Shown: positions 11,186-21,718 of the stretch, piece by piece
Position numbering within the stretch: position 1 is the first letter of the stretch
How the letters are laid out: every line of letters starts with the position of its first letter
Assembly (NCBI GenBank): GCA_008704415.1
Contig: VXIS01000006.1
Location: 124,001 to 188,000, forward strand
DNA from: Sphaerosporella brunnea
Taxonomy: Eukaryota > Ascomycota > Pezizomycetes > Pezizales > Pyronemataceae
Length of the DNA: 64,000 nucleotides
Direction: 5' to 3'
Notes under the pieces: generated by a model
Databases searched by the model: none
Told to the model about the DNA's origin: nothing
What the model saw: the letters and a program-made list of their open reading frames with translations, nothing else
Made by a program: the position numbers and the translations under genes

Positions 11186-12156
11186 CTGCTCGGTATCTCT
11201 GGTGGGGACTCAGTTCTACTACACGCCGCACTTACGCAACCGCCCGTAACAGCTACACCACCTTCGCTGCTTTTGCTGGCATCGAGCCTTTTCCCCCGAC
11301 GGCGGATTCTTTGTGCAATTGGATGGCTTACCTTGCGAATCGCGGGCGCACGAAGTCCGCCACTATGAAGGCATATCTCACGGGCCTGCGCTCCTACTGC
11401 ATTGACATGGGCATGGACCACCTTGACCTCTTCCACCATCCCCGGGTTCAACGCATCATCCGCGGAATCAAGATCTTTCACGGTGCACGTGAGGGTGACC
11501 TTAGAGAGCGCCTCCCTGTTACCCGCGACCTCCTACTACGCGTCCTCACGAGGCTAGACACCTATACCCAAGAAGGAGCGACGTACCACGCGGCCTTTTG
11601 TACAGCCTTCGCCGGCTTCCTTCGCATCGGGGAATTCACTTGGACCGCTGCGGACTTGAGCAGCGCAGACTTCCCTTCATGGCACGTTACTCGCCGATCC
11701 GTACAGTTCGCGGAGGACCGCGTCTACCTGACACTACCCGCATCGAAAACAGACCCCTTCCGTATAGGTATCACCATTACCATTGCCGCTGCGCCCGATG
11801 CCGCCTGCCCGGTTAAATCACTCCGCCACCTCTTCGACCGGCACCCGCGGCCAAGCTACAGCCCACTCTTCACCCTCGATGGCCCCGACCCCGCCTTCAC
11901 GCGTACCAAGGTCATCAACCGGCTTCGAGACCTCCTACTAGAGCTTGGTATCCCAGGCAACTATTCCGGTCACTCCTTCCGGAGGGGTGCCGCAACCTGG
12001 GCACGCTCTATTGGCATTCCGGACGCCGACCTACAGCTACTGGGCCGCTGGAAATCCGACGCTTACAAGCGCTACATTGAGGTTCACCCGGAGCACGTCT
12101 ACCATGTCTCTCGCCGCCTGCAGACCTTGCCGCCGTCCCCCGAGGGCCACTACTAG
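11182..12156 (+). CDS. Tyrosine recombinase of the DIRS-order element
   Basis: A 324-residue tyrosine recombinase starting at ATG 11182, which overlaps the Pol stop as ATGA; a longer open frame reaches back to about 11110 without ATG. The N-terminal core-binding part contains RRTYATARNSY and FLRIGEF. Catalytic residues are visible: the box-I Arg in FLRIGEF (codon 11623-11625), the HxxR motif in GHSFRRGAATW (His codon 11971-11973) and the nucleophile Tyr in LGRWKSDAYKRYI (codon about 12073-12075). The enzyme would integrate the circular cDNA by strand exchange. No broken residue was noticed. Confidence 0.88.
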   Translation: MTARYLWWGLSSTTRRTYATARNSYTTFAAFAGIEPFPPTADSLCNWMAYLANRGRTKSATMKAYLTGLRSYCIDMGMDHLDLFHHPRVQRIIRGIKIFHGAREGDLRERLPVTRDLLLRVLTRLDTYTQEGATYHAAFCTAFAGFLRIGEFTWTAADLSSADFPSWHVTRRSVQFAEDRVYLTLPASKTDPFRIGITITIAAAPDAACPVKSLRHLFDRHPRPSYSPLFTLDGPDPAFTRTKVINRLRDLLLELGIPGNYSGHSFRRGAATWARSIGIPDADLQLLGRWKSDAYKRYIEVHPEHVYHVSRRLQTLPPSPEGHY

Positions 12157-12472
12157 TAGGGCCCGGGCCTGGGGTGTTTGGGAGGAGCTGTCGGCAGCTG
12201 CGCTGCCGCACCCGGGCAAACACAGGAGAAGGAGTATGAGGACCGAGTGGAGGGACGAGGATGGAGGGTGGAGATGGAGGACGGAGATGGGGGGAAAGTT
12301 GTGCTTTGCTTGTTTGCTTGTTTGCTTGTCCGCGCCGGCGCTCGCTTTGTATTTGGTCTCAACCTGATTTGCTTGGGTTTGCAGACGCGATAGTTGCTAG
12401 GCGACCTCTATGAGGTGCAGTTGGGCAAATGGGCAAAGTCCGCCTCCTAGCCAGTGGGTAACCAGACCATTC

Positions 12473-12991
12473 TGTTGCACCGGAATAGCGGTAGGTGGCC
12501 TTTGCGAGGTGCCGTTGAAACCGAAGTGAAGTTCAGACCAAGGGCATCACTAAAAGAGGGAAACCGAGGCGACACTGTGTGCATAGCGTAATCTTGACTG
12601 CGGCTTTGTCCGCTCTGCCAAAGTTGATGGAATCCCCACCTTGTAATCGGGGTTGTCCATAACCTCCCCTGGCACCTCCACGTTCGCGTTCGTTGCTGAA
12701 ATTGTGCGCAAGCGTCCGTTCAAGATCATACAATCACATCGTCACAACTGTGGCGACAAACGAACGCTATTCATCTACAATAGCGTGGACCACGACGCGG
12801 TAAACTACGCTAGTCGTAGCATAAACCTGAGGTAGACTGTACCAAGTTGTTCTACTAAGAGAATGCGGAAAGAAAGTATGTGTGTGTAAAAGGCTACTTG
12901 CTATGCTAATCCCCTTAGGGTCGGCCCCACTAACAGGCTCACTAACAATCACTCGGCCCCCTCGCCTAACAACCGTGACTGCCGTACAACA
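12473..12991 (-). repeat. Putative 3' LTR of Ty3 element II
   Basis: On the minus strand the sequence immediately after the polypurine tract begins TGTTGTAC (ending at 12991). A matching inverted end, GTGCAACA, occurs at 12473-12480, giving a 519-bp LTR with near-perfect TGTTGTAC/GTGCAACA tips. No second copy is seen at the other end of the element, so a target duplication could not be tested. Confidence 0.6.
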
Positions 12992-13004
12992 TCCCCCTCT
13001 CTAA
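12992..13004 (-). other. Polypurine tract of Ty3 element II
   Basis: The minus strand reads AGAGAGGGGGA directly before TGTTGTACGG, the classic junction between a polypurine tract and the start of a 3' LTR. It lies about 200 bp downstream of the Pol end. It would prime plus-strand DNA synthesis. Confidence 0.75.
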
Positions 13005-13200
13005 AAAAGGAAAAGATGTGAGAAACGCATCTTTTCCACAGGCTGGGGCCGAGGAAACTACAAGAAAGGCAAAGAAAACCAGAAAACATCAGGAAAAGCA
13101 AGAAAAGGCACCACACGCCTCCATCAGCTGTCATCAACCACCGCATTCCTCAGCTTCTCTTTCATTTCACTTCCATTAGCCGCTGTCTGCGCGACCATTT

Positions 13201-16200
13201 TTATTTCGCCTTCTTCGCTGCCACACCTCCGGCAGTCCCAACACGCTTCCTCTTGCCCGTTGCTTCCTTCTGCCGTGACTGCTCTAACTCGTCGACCACG
13301 TCCTTCCACTTCGCGAAAGCCGATACCGATTCCCATGAGCATCGCGACAACGGGGGCCCTGCCACTTGACCCAGTATTCTTGCTTGCCCTTGTAGAACCG
13401 GGAATCCAGAATGACTTCTGGTTCCTTCTCGGGTTCGGTTGGCTTTCCGAGAGTGGTACCGATTCTGTTGTACGGGTCCGGACCATCTGGTGCCTTTGTC
13501 AAGTTGCGCAAGCTGATCACCGGCCAGATCCGCCAATCGTCGGGGATGTCAACTCGACAGGCATTTTCCCCTATCATCTCAAGGACCCGGAATGGTCCTG
13601 CTCTCTGGGGTCCCAACTTGGGAGACACTATCCCGACCGCTTTATAGCCGTCACGATCTTTTTTGGCGAAGTTGATGAAAACATAGTCACCCTCCGTGAT
13701 GTCAAGAGGATGGTGTGCGCTGTCGTACTGTGCCGCCATGGCAAATTCCGCGAACGCCAGCGCATCCCGAGCTTCTTCACGCCGTGTCAAGATGGTGGCT
13801 TTGACCTCCTTGAGATCCCGTCCTTTCTGGGTGTTTGGGAGAACTAGTGCGAGCATATCGATTGCTGCTTTGGGTAGGTAGGCCATCAGGGCCTCGTTTG
13901 GGGGCATTTTGTTCGACGCATTGACCGCGTTATTTGCCGCAAGTTGGATTTCTCCTAAGAAGTCGGCCCAGTCATCCTGCCTCACATTAACAACATGGCG
14001 TAAGGCGATTTCAATTGTCTGATTGGTCCGTTCGCTCTGACCATCGGCTTCCGGATTATACGCCGTGGTCGCAACGCAATCGGTTCCCAACATTTCGAAC
14101 AGCGTGGTCCAAAAGTAGGAGACAAAAACCGACCCGCGATCCGTAATAATGGCACCGGGCACCCCCAGCGTCGGGTAAACGTCGGAAAAGTACGCTTCGG
14201 CCCATTCTTTAGCCGACCAGTCTTCCCTCCCAGGAACTAGCCTGACTAGCCGCGTCAGCTTGTCGGTGATGGTTAAGATGCTGTCGAAAACCTGTGACTT
14301 CCATTGACCGCGTGAAAGTGTTGATGCGGGCAATTTCACCACAAAATCCATGGTGACGAGATCCCAAGGGTTTGCGGCCGGACGGATCGGCTGCAATTTG
14401 CCCGTCGGAGTAAACTTTGGCGGCTTGTTCAGAAGACAGCTTGGGCAATGCTAGACATAATCCTTGACGACCTTTGACATACCCTTGATGAAGTAGTTCG
14501 TTCGTAGACGCTGGTACGTTCGGTCAATCCCCGCGTGGTTGTTCCGGTCGTGTGCCAGGTGGAGGAACATTTGATGAAGGTCCTTGGGCACGACAAGCCT
14601 CACGTTGTCGCCTTCAACAAGGTACAGCAGGACCTTAGTCTCCAGTGTCTCAGCTGCTGAGAACACCGCATCCGTTGCCACACTAGCATCGGCGTTCACC
14701 AGTCGAAAGTTTATATGTTCCACTGGTAGCGTTTTCGTGTGTGCGAAACGACGACGTAACTCGCTGAACTTTGGTCGTATTTATGGATCATCCATATATG
14801 CCTTCTGCAGCTTATCCACAAGTTCGTCCGAGACGTGAATCACTGATGTAAGCGGTGTCATGTGAAAGAGGTGGTCGTATATATCAGGCTCCTCACTCAG
14901 ACGCTGCTTCTCATCCTCGGTCTCTTCCGCTAGCAGTCGCGACAATGCATCCGGGATAACATTTTGCTTGCCTGGAACATGCCTAATCACGAGGTCGAAC
15001 TGGCTTAAATACAGCGACGCTCGGACAAGACGTAAGTTCTGCCTGTGAGGTGTGCTGTTTTTAAAGTTTGTCTGTTTGGCGATGCCGAGCGTTGAATTAT
15101 GGTCGGTATAGACCACTACTGTTGCTGCATCGTCAATCATGCAACGTGCTTTCCTCACGGACCAGACCAAGGCTGCAACTTCCAATTCCGTCGGCCAGTA
15201 GTTGACCTCGTGCTTGTTCAGGCGTTTCGACAGATAGCAAACTGGCTTTTCGAGATGTACGTCATAAGTCCGGTTCTTGATTGCTTCTGTATCCAGCTGG
15301 TTTTCCACCATGCTGCTTCTCGGGATTTGTATGACTGACGTCCCAAAACCACTCTGTTTGGAAGCGTCAAGCCTGACGATCAGAGGCGTTTCCGAGTCGA
15401 AATGGATGAGTGTGTTCGGTCCGGACAAGAGCTCCTTGAGGGCTTCGAAACTGGCCTTAGCTGCACGAAGGTTTTCCACCTCGCTCAGTTTACAGGCTGA
15501 GGTATACGCCTTCCTCGCTTGCCCCTGTTTGGGTGCCCCCCCCAAGAGGTCAGACTTCAGTGCCTCTAGGCCTTGAACTATCCGTGCGTAGTACGGGATA
15601 TGTTCGCGGTGGTAATTACATATCCCGATAAAGGTTTCGAGATCCTTTAAGGTAGTCGGGAATTCCAGCTTTTTGATCGCCGCAATCCGCTCATCGGTCG
15701 TAGAGAGGCCAAAACGATCTACCTTCCTGCCGAGAAGGGTCACAGAGTGATACCCCACATGGCACTTTGCTGCGGTCAGGTAAAGTCGAGCCTTCGACAA
15801 CGTCTGGAAGAGGCGTTCCAATTCGCCTATGTGATCCTCCCACGACTCCGTCGCCACGACGATGTCGTCTATATAGCATCGTGCGGAACTGTGCATGTGC
15901 CACAGTATCTTGTTCATGTAGCGCTGCATGTGCGCTGGGCTGTTCTTGTAGCCCATGGGGGCAACTTTGTAACGCTCCAGACCACGGTGAGTAACCACGG
16001 TAACCTTCCAACGGTCGTCTTTGGCTACGCGCCGTTGCAGAAAAGCCGCGCTGAGGTCAAAGACTGAGATCCATGATTTGCCACGCAGTGAGTTCAATAT
16101 CCCTTCCTGACGCGGCATCGGGAATGGGTCGGTAATCGTTTTATCGTTCAGATCCCTAATGTCGGTAACAACTCGGGGCTTGGGGTGCCATACGACAAAA

Positions 16201-16514
16201 CAAGGCGATCCTGCCGGCATTGTACCCGGTTCGGGACCCGGGGGAGCCCACTCCATCCTATCCTCCTTGTGCATCCAGTCGAAAGTCTCGTCAATGACCT
16301 TTCGGTCCCTCGCCGAAGCACCGTATGGGCCTTTTGATTCCAGACACACTCCCGGCTTAAGTTCTATTCGCATCCAATCTTCTTCCGGCTCGTCAGCGAT
16401 CATCAAAAATCGTAGGATACTTGTTGCACAAGTGCTCAAATCCCTCAATTTGTGCCAACGTGATGTCGTCTGTCCGATTAATATCGACATTTGCGACTCC
16501 AAACTTTCCTCCAA
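13201..16514 (-). pseudogene. Ty3-type Pol (RT, RNase H, integrase, chromodomain), element II
   Basis: One reading frame spans 16514 to 13284 with two in-frame stops. RT has VVTDIRDLN, FDLSAAFLQRRV and the catalytic YIDD (about 15865-15876). RNase H has VRLDASKQSGFG, VVYTDHNS and DALSR. After a TAA at 14781-14783 comes the integrase zinc-binding H-H-C-C segment, interrupted by TAG at 14451-14453 just before HCPSC. The DDE core follows: TMDFVVKLP, IITDRGSVF and EADGQSERTNQ. The C terminus is a chromodomain (EVILDSRFYKGKQEYWVKWQG) that shifts frame at a C-run near 13351-13360 and continues as SRCSWESVSAFAKWKD to about 13201. Chromodomains target Ty3-type elements to heterochromatin. Two nonsense codons plus a frameshift make this copy dead. 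Confidence 0.9.
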
Positions 16515-19335
16515 TGCCGGATGCTACCCGAGTTCCAATGCTAATCGGTTCGTTTGACATATGGTAGGACCGTACGTTGGCCAGATGTGACTGATCTTCG
16601 GGCACCCCAGTACCCTGGTTGTCAAGCCACATCCCGTCCATCGTGAAATCGTCCAATATACCCTGCTGCAGTTCGGCATGGCCGTGGTTGGACCCAGGGG
16701 TCCAGTCTTCAATGTATCCGATCCTCACGTTTTTGTGGATAACCACTGAGTCTGCGGATGTGTTGTGGAACACCATGGCAGTGGTGTCCGCATTGAGTAG
16801 AGCGAGCAGAAACCCTCCGGATTGTGCGAGATACTTTGTGTGATCATCATAGACTGGTGTAAATTCGAAGTCTCGGCCGTTCGGCAGTGGTTTCATTGCA
16901 ATCGGGATCAGCGCACTTATGATGTGGCCGGCATCACATGTGGCCGGCATCACCAACTTCCGTTCTTTTGCGACAACCTTCCTGCAAACTATCTGCCTGC
17001 CCCTGGCCATAACCCGGATCGGCACATCGAGGGCACAGGATCCAATGTGGGCTGTCTCGTTGTGGACGTCCGGCGTAATCCGTTCAGGTTTGATGATGTC
17101 GATTCCAATCAGGATCTTGCATCCCAGGCCCCCAACAAGGTGCAATTCGCGTGTAATCTTGGCCAGCTTCGAGCCATCGCTGTTAGGGAAGTACATCGTC
17201 ATCACGATGAAGCTGTTGGATATGTGCGATTGAGAACCAATACCTCGCACTCGTACCCTTGAGGCTCTATTGATGATCCGCAACTGTGGTAGTCGCTCCG
17301 AGATCCAATCGATATCGACGAGGCTCATTCCACAACCTGTATCGAGACATCCCCAAGTGGCGTCCGAGTCGACTGCCAAACGGATGGCAATCTCAAGGAA
17401 ATTATATTTCCTGAATTCATACCCGGTGCCTGGCACAGCGTCGGCCTGTGAAGTAATGATGATAGGGTCAAGACCAGGACCTGCTCTGAGACCCTGTTCG
17501 ACGGGCGTCTCGACGTGGTTAATCGTCGGGGTAAAGTGGCCAAATGCGCGTAGGTGTTTGAAGAGCTTGGTTTTCGACGGGAATTGAGCTTGACACTGTT
17601 CGCACCCGATCGGCACCTTGGTGGTTGCGTGAAATGCAGGTACCGTATCCTTGGTCTCTTTGGGTTCATGCAACTTTTCAACAGCTGCCTGGCGGACGAT
17701 TAGTGCGCTTGCAGTCGCGCGTGTTGGCGCTGGTGGGGCCGCATTTGCCGTAAAGTGGCCACAGTCGACCTCGTCATGTATGGGCTCACCGCCATACTCC
17801 GCAGAGTATCGTTCGAAATCACCGTGTGTATAACCTGCAGCAAAGAACGAGTCGACAAAATCTTGATGCACATAGTCATACAAGGTATCGTCCGTCTGTT
17901 CCACATGATACACGGCGCGATGCTCGTCTTCTCCCATGAATTGGACCCTCGGCGAACGGGTATACGCGTCGCGCTTCCTGCACACAGAGTCGAAATGGTT
18001 GCCTCCGCAGAAACGACACAGGCGTGACGGTGCAATCGTGCGGTTGCGATCAAAGGGTCTTCGCAAAAAGGTCGGTAGCGTGGTCTTATCGCGTTCTGTA
18101 GGCCGTCGATAATTTTGGAAGTTCACCGTCGCTGCCGGTTTTCTTGGGGACTGGTGCTCCTTGTCCATAAGGAGTAGCGGTGAGTTCTTTGCACGTTCCG
18201 GGGTTGTCGATGTCGGTTTCTCAATTGAACTTGAGGGCGACGGTCTTGTGTTTTCATAGGCATCAGCCGTCTGACCTAGTTGGCCAACCGTATCTCGATC
18301 TCGTCTATATTGGTCGTAACGTGGTGTCCGTTGTGCCGGCAGGTAGCCTGGATAGCCTCTTGTCGGGCTATACCCGCCATACCGCTGAAATTGGAAACTC
18401 AGCTGACGGTCTTGCTCACGCGCTGCATCACGCAGTGATTTTTCACAATCCCGAAGTAACTGTGAGTACTGCTGCACTGACTGCATAGGACGCATAGGCG
18501 GTAGATCCTTTTTTAGCTCTGCGTCGAACTTGTGATAGATGAAATTGAGCTTATGATCATCCGTTCGGAAGTCCGCATCGGCTGCCAGCGATACCATACC
18601 ACTGAACCATTCGATGATTGAGTCTCCCCGCTTTAACATCTCCATTGTGTAGTTCGTTCGCGGCGACGTAATCTCCTTCATTGCATGGACACCGCTCTGC
18701 CTGAAGTTCTGCACCAGCTGGTCACACCATCCCTTGCATATTGGATCGGAATCGCGGCGGAGAAGGTCCTTTGTTGTATCCGGCAATATATCATTGTACC
18801 AGGAAAACGCCTGGCCTTTGAACGTATTGGGTAAGTTGTTCCGAATTGTCTCTGCGCCATGGTAGGGTATGCTGCCACGGATGTGCACAACGAAGGAGTT
18901 GACATCTCTGAAGATCCGTGCATTGTCGTGATCTATGATACGCCCGTAGCCATAAGACGTGGGTAGATCCGGCCAAAAGTAGCCGAATTCGGACGTTTTC
19001 CATTGCGGGTTGCGCCGTCGGTCATCATCACGACTACGATACTGCTGGTAGCAGTCGTCATCACTCTTCTGATACCGCAGTTGTTCCGGGGCCAACTCGT
19101 GTGCGACTGAAGACCTCAGTTCGGGTGACGGTCTCCTGGACGGCAGCTTCTGCTGGCGTAGCTCAGCCATCTCCCTCTTGATATCTTGCAAGCTATTCAG
19201 TATCGTAACCGGAGGCCTCAGTTCGGGTGACGGTCGCCTGGACGGCGCCCTCTGCTGGCGTAGCTCGGCCATCTCCTTCTTGATATCTTCCAAGCTGTTC
19301 AGTATCGTTTGCATAACCTCCGCATCGGACTGCAC
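16393..19335 (-). CDS. Gag-protease polyprotein, Ty3 element II
   Basis: A 980-codon frame. The N terminus carries a tandem duplication of about 34 residues (TILNSLEDIKKEMAELRQQ and TILNSLQDIKREMAELRQQ), each a likely coiled coil. The Gag core follows (WCDQLVQNFRQSGVHAMKE, then a QYSQLLRDCEKSLRDAAREQ segment). A zinc-knuckle-like RLCRFCGGNHFDSVC comes next, then a classical C2H2 finger, CEQCQAQFPSKTKLFKHL plus AFGH. The retropepsin domain has LDTGCGMSLVD. The frame ends in the start of the RT domain (FEHLCNKYPTIFDDR then TGA), which continues in another frame in the overlapping Pol. The gag frame itself is intact, but no 5' LTR lies upstream. The overlap with Pol is 122 bp. Confidence 0.88.
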   Translation of the reverse strand: MQSDAEVMQTILNSLEDIKKEMAELRQQRAPSRRPSPELRPPVTILNSLQDIKREMAELRQQKLPSRRPSPELRSSVAHELAPEQLRYQKSDDDCYQQYRSRDDDRRRNPQWKTSEFGYFWPDLPTSYGYGRIIDHDNARIFRDVNSFVVHIRGSIPYHGAETIRNNLPNTFKGQAFSWYNDILPDTTKDLLRRDSDPICKGWCDQLVQNFRQSGVHAMKEITSPRTNYTMEMLKRGDSIIEWFSGMVSLAADADFRTDDHKLNFIYHKFDAELKKDLPPMRPMQSVQQYSQLLRDCEKSLRDAAREQDRQLSFQFQRYGGYSPTRGYPGYLPAQRTPRYDQYRRDRDTVGQLGQTADAYENTRPSPSSSIEKPTSTTPERAKNSPLLLMDKEHQSPRKPAATVNFQNYRRPTERDKTTLPTFLRRPFDRNRTIAPSRLCRFCGGNHFDSVCRKRDAYTRSPRVQFMGEDEHRAVYHVEQTDDTLYDYVHQDFVDSFFAAGYTHGDFERYSAEYGGEPIHDEVDCGHFTANAAPPAPTRATASALIVRQAAVEKLHEPKETKDTVPAFHATTKVPIGCEQCQAQFPSKTKLFKHLRAFGHFTPTINHVETPVEQGLRAGPGLDPIIITSQADAVPGTGYEFRKYNFLEIAIRLAVDSDATWGCLDTGCGMSLVDIDWISERLPQLRIINRASRVRVRGIGSQSHISNSFIVMTMYFPNSDGSKLAKITRELHLVGGLGCKILIGIDIIKPERITPDVHNETAHIGSCALDVPIRVMARGRQIVCRKVVAKERKLVMPATCDAGHIISALIPIAMKPLPNGRDFEFTPVYDDHTKYLAQSGGFLLALLNADTTAMVFHNTSADSVVIHKNVRIGYIEDWTPGSNHGHAELQQGILDDFTMDGMWLDNQGTGVPEDQSHLANVRSYHMSNEPISIGTRVASGIGGKFGVANVDINRTDDITLAQIEGFEHLCNKYPTIFDDR

Positions 19336-20630
19336 TTGCAGCGGCTGTTTTGAGGATGGTTTTTTGGCTTTCGGAGGTACGGTGCCACGTCTGGAGGCTC
19401 CTGGTTCCGGGTTGAAGTTACTCGGACCGGGATTAAACAGTCCAGCAGTGCCCGAGTGCGAGCTAACCGAGGTACCGAAGGAGCGTGACGGCCTGGTGAT
19501 TGTTCTTTTGGTTTTTTTATCATCCTTTTAAAGGCTGTGGTTTTTTCTTTTGTCTTTTTTGTACTTATTGGATGTGCCGGTTTGTCGGGTTTTACGGGCT
19601 GTGCGGATATGGTATTGTACGTAGCTTGGAATTTACAGGATACAGTTATTGACACCTTTCCTGGCCCACACCACACTTTTGAGATAGCGCACTTTGCACC
19701 TTTTTGGGGTCCATATTCCGGCATTCTGAATGGGTACTTTGCACCTTATACGGGGTGTTTTTTACAGCTTTTTGACTGGCGTACACGACACCTTCTGGGT
19801 GCCACATTTAGGTGAAAACGACACCAAAAATTGGGTGTATTTTACACCTTTCCCGATATGGAGCTGAAAGCGCATCTTACACTTTTCCAAAAAGTGTCGT
19901 TTACACCGGCCCGTCGAACCATAGTGCACGTATCCCACTAACCCGAATGGTCATATCATAAATGCTGTTCACTTGCCAATTCTGATTGTCTGAATCTTTT
20001 CAACCACATAGATCTAGGAGTTACAGTTCTTACACCTGATTCGGCGGCAGCCCGCTGTGCTACACCTTCTATATTTTGGATTTGGGCCATGCAGAATGTG
20101 CGGGAGCTGCATGTTGCTCGTCTCTGCACTCTTTCAACACGTCGCTTTTGTTAGTGTCCCCTGGAAATCTGATTCACCAGAGGTGTGCCTGTTGCGACAT
20201 GTACACTACTGGTAGGATTAAACTGCTCCGACGCACTCCTATTCAACTCAAACGCCAACGCCTGCATCGTGACGGCTACCAAGTGTCTGCTCCTCTGCTG
20301 TAATGCTCTCGATCGCCTTGATGTTGAACCTTCCGTGGTTCAATTCTGGAGTTGGCAAAGGCTTCGTATGGTGAGAATACATGGAAATCCAATGCTGTGC
20401 ATTAATGTTGTGAGCTACAGCTTCCTTGTGAGTGACATTCTGGGGACCAGACGGACCGTGAGGAGCACTGCTTTACTCGTCGCTGGGCCTCTCAACGTCC
20501 ATAATAACGACATCACATGAATCACGATGGATGCGCACTCCGAAAGATACCCGTGAAAAAAAAACATATCATTGAAAAAAAGCGAAAGAAAAAAAAACCA
20601 CAAACCCCAACCCAACAAAACCGGCTACCA
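19336..20630. other. Gene-free stretch with clustered ACACC motifs
   Basis: No convincing gene. Between about 19640 and 19910 the motif ACACC or GCACC followed by TTT recurs at short intervals, and self-complementary pieces such as GGTGTATTTTACACC occur. This resembles the subterminal region of a DNA transposon, but no terminal repeats were found. The 5' LTR expected here for Ty3 element II is absent. A 112-codon plus-strand frame at 20185-20520 is Cys-rich at its start but matches nothing I know. Homopolymeric A-runs lie at 20557-20599. Confidence 0.4.
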
Positions 20631-21359
20631 CTAGGCCCTCTTGATGGGCGAAGGCGAAGGCAGCGTCCACCCAAGGACATCCTCGTCAGAACTCTCGTCG
20701 GGGAGAAGAGCGTGCGTAGGACTCCAGGCAAGCTGGAAATCCACGTGCGAGAAGCGACGAGGCGAAGGGGTGCGGGGTTCCGGGGGCGAAGCAGGACGAG
20801 GCGAAGCTAGAGACGACGCGACAGAGGGGGTGTCGAAGTCGAACTTCATCGGCGAGGAGTCGATGGCCGCATTGTTGGGAGAGGAAGACAAAGACGACCT
20901 GATGGGGGAGAAGTTGAAATCCCCCATCTGCGGGGACTGTATCGTTCCGTCGGTGCGCCAATTAGCTGGAGGGGAGGGAATATCAAGCGGGGAGGCGTCA
21001 GGCATGGCGGCCTCTGGGGAAGTTGGAGAACGGGGTGGCATCACCATAGGGGAGGAGTTGAAATCCTCCATCCTCATGGGATCGTCCTCGCGCCAACAAC
21101 CCGGAGTCGTGGCTGGAGAGGCGTACGGCGTGGTGGCCTCTGAGTCGGGAGACGACTGCGGGCTGGAGGGAGAGGGCGCTGATTTGGCCGGCTTCTTGGC
21201 CGGTTTTTTGGCCGAATGCTTGCGGTGGCGGCGGCGGGGGTTGGACGTGCAGGTCCACAGCTTGTTCTCAGCAACCAGGTTGCTGATGTTGATAATAGCC
21301 GCCGCGCGAGCTCGGTGAGCAGGGAGATTGGACGCCAGTGTCTTCACAATAGCTGGCAT
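20631..21359 (-). CDS. Ser/Pro-rich basic hypothetical protein, possible host gene
   Basis: A 242-residue frame starting MPAIVKTLASNLPAHRARAA with a clear ATG and no interruption. Residues about 40-65 are strongly basic (NPRRRHRKHSAKKPAKKPAK), a likely nuclear localisation signal. The rest is disordered Ser/Pro/Asp-rich sequence in which a short block recurs: DFNSSPM, DFNFSPI and DSSPMKFDF. The C terminus has several Ser/Thr-Pro sites, two with downstream basic residues (SPRR, SPIK), matching the cyclin-dependent kinase consensus, and ends PSPIKRA. There is no transposon motif and no nearby repeat border, so it may be one of the few host genes here. Function unknown. No homolog recognised. 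Confidence 0.55.
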   Translation of the reverse strand: MPAIVKTLASNLPAHRARAAAIINISNLVAENKLWTCTSNPRRRHRKHSAKKPAKKPAKSAPSPSSPQSSPDSEATTPYASPATTPGCWREDDPMRMEDFNSSPMVMPPRSPTSPEAAMPDASPLDIPSPPANWRTDGTIQSPQMGDFNFSPIRSSLSSSPNNAAIDSSPMKFDFDTPSVASSLASPRPASPPEPRTPSPRRFSHVDFQLAWSPTHALLPDESSDEDVLGWTLPSPSPIKRA

Positions 21360-21718
21360 GATGGTTCTAGGGGTCCAATTAGCACTTGATGCGGTGAATA
21401 CAGATATGTAATGCAGTGATTATATTACATACGGGCAGCGAAAAATCGTTGGTTGTTATTCTTTGCGCGGAATTGGGAGTGGGATTGGAGGAGGCTGGTT
21501 GCGTGAAAGGATTCAAAGACGAGGGATTATATATTCCTCGAAATACGTTGCCCATTCGAGGTGGTCTAATCATAGCGGCGCCATTCAAGCTGGTGCGGGT
21601 GCCATTGACGCTGGGCAGTACACTACTTCCAGCTTTGTCCGCACCGCTGGCGGTTGCACCAGCACCTCCGCCTCCAGTTGGCGTTCAGCTCCTCGTCTTT
21701 CTTGCCGCCAATTCCGCT

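Larger units (their letters stand above)
7775..12400 (+). mobile_element. DIRS-order (Ngaro-like) tyrosine-recombinase retrotransposon
   Basis: Three consecutive plus-strand frames encode Gag, RT-RNase H and a tyrosine recombinase, the defining content of DIRS-order elements, which integrate with a recombinase instead of a DDE integrase. No methyltransferase domain lies between RNase H and the recombinase, which favours the Ngaro-like branch over DIRS1. The leader at 7775-7952 is shared with the fragment at 3.1-3.6 kb. About 250 bp of GC-rich sequence follow the recombinase (12160-12400). I could not define the split direct or inverted terminal repeats by eye, so both ends are approximate. 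The coding frames show no obvious disabling mutation. Confidence 0.85.

Noticed and set aside
20185..20520. Cys-rich small secreted protein (hydrophobin-like) on the plus strand
   Set aside because: Cysteine spacing does not fit the eight-Cys hydrophobin pattern, there is no signal peptide at a proper ATG, and the frame has no other support.
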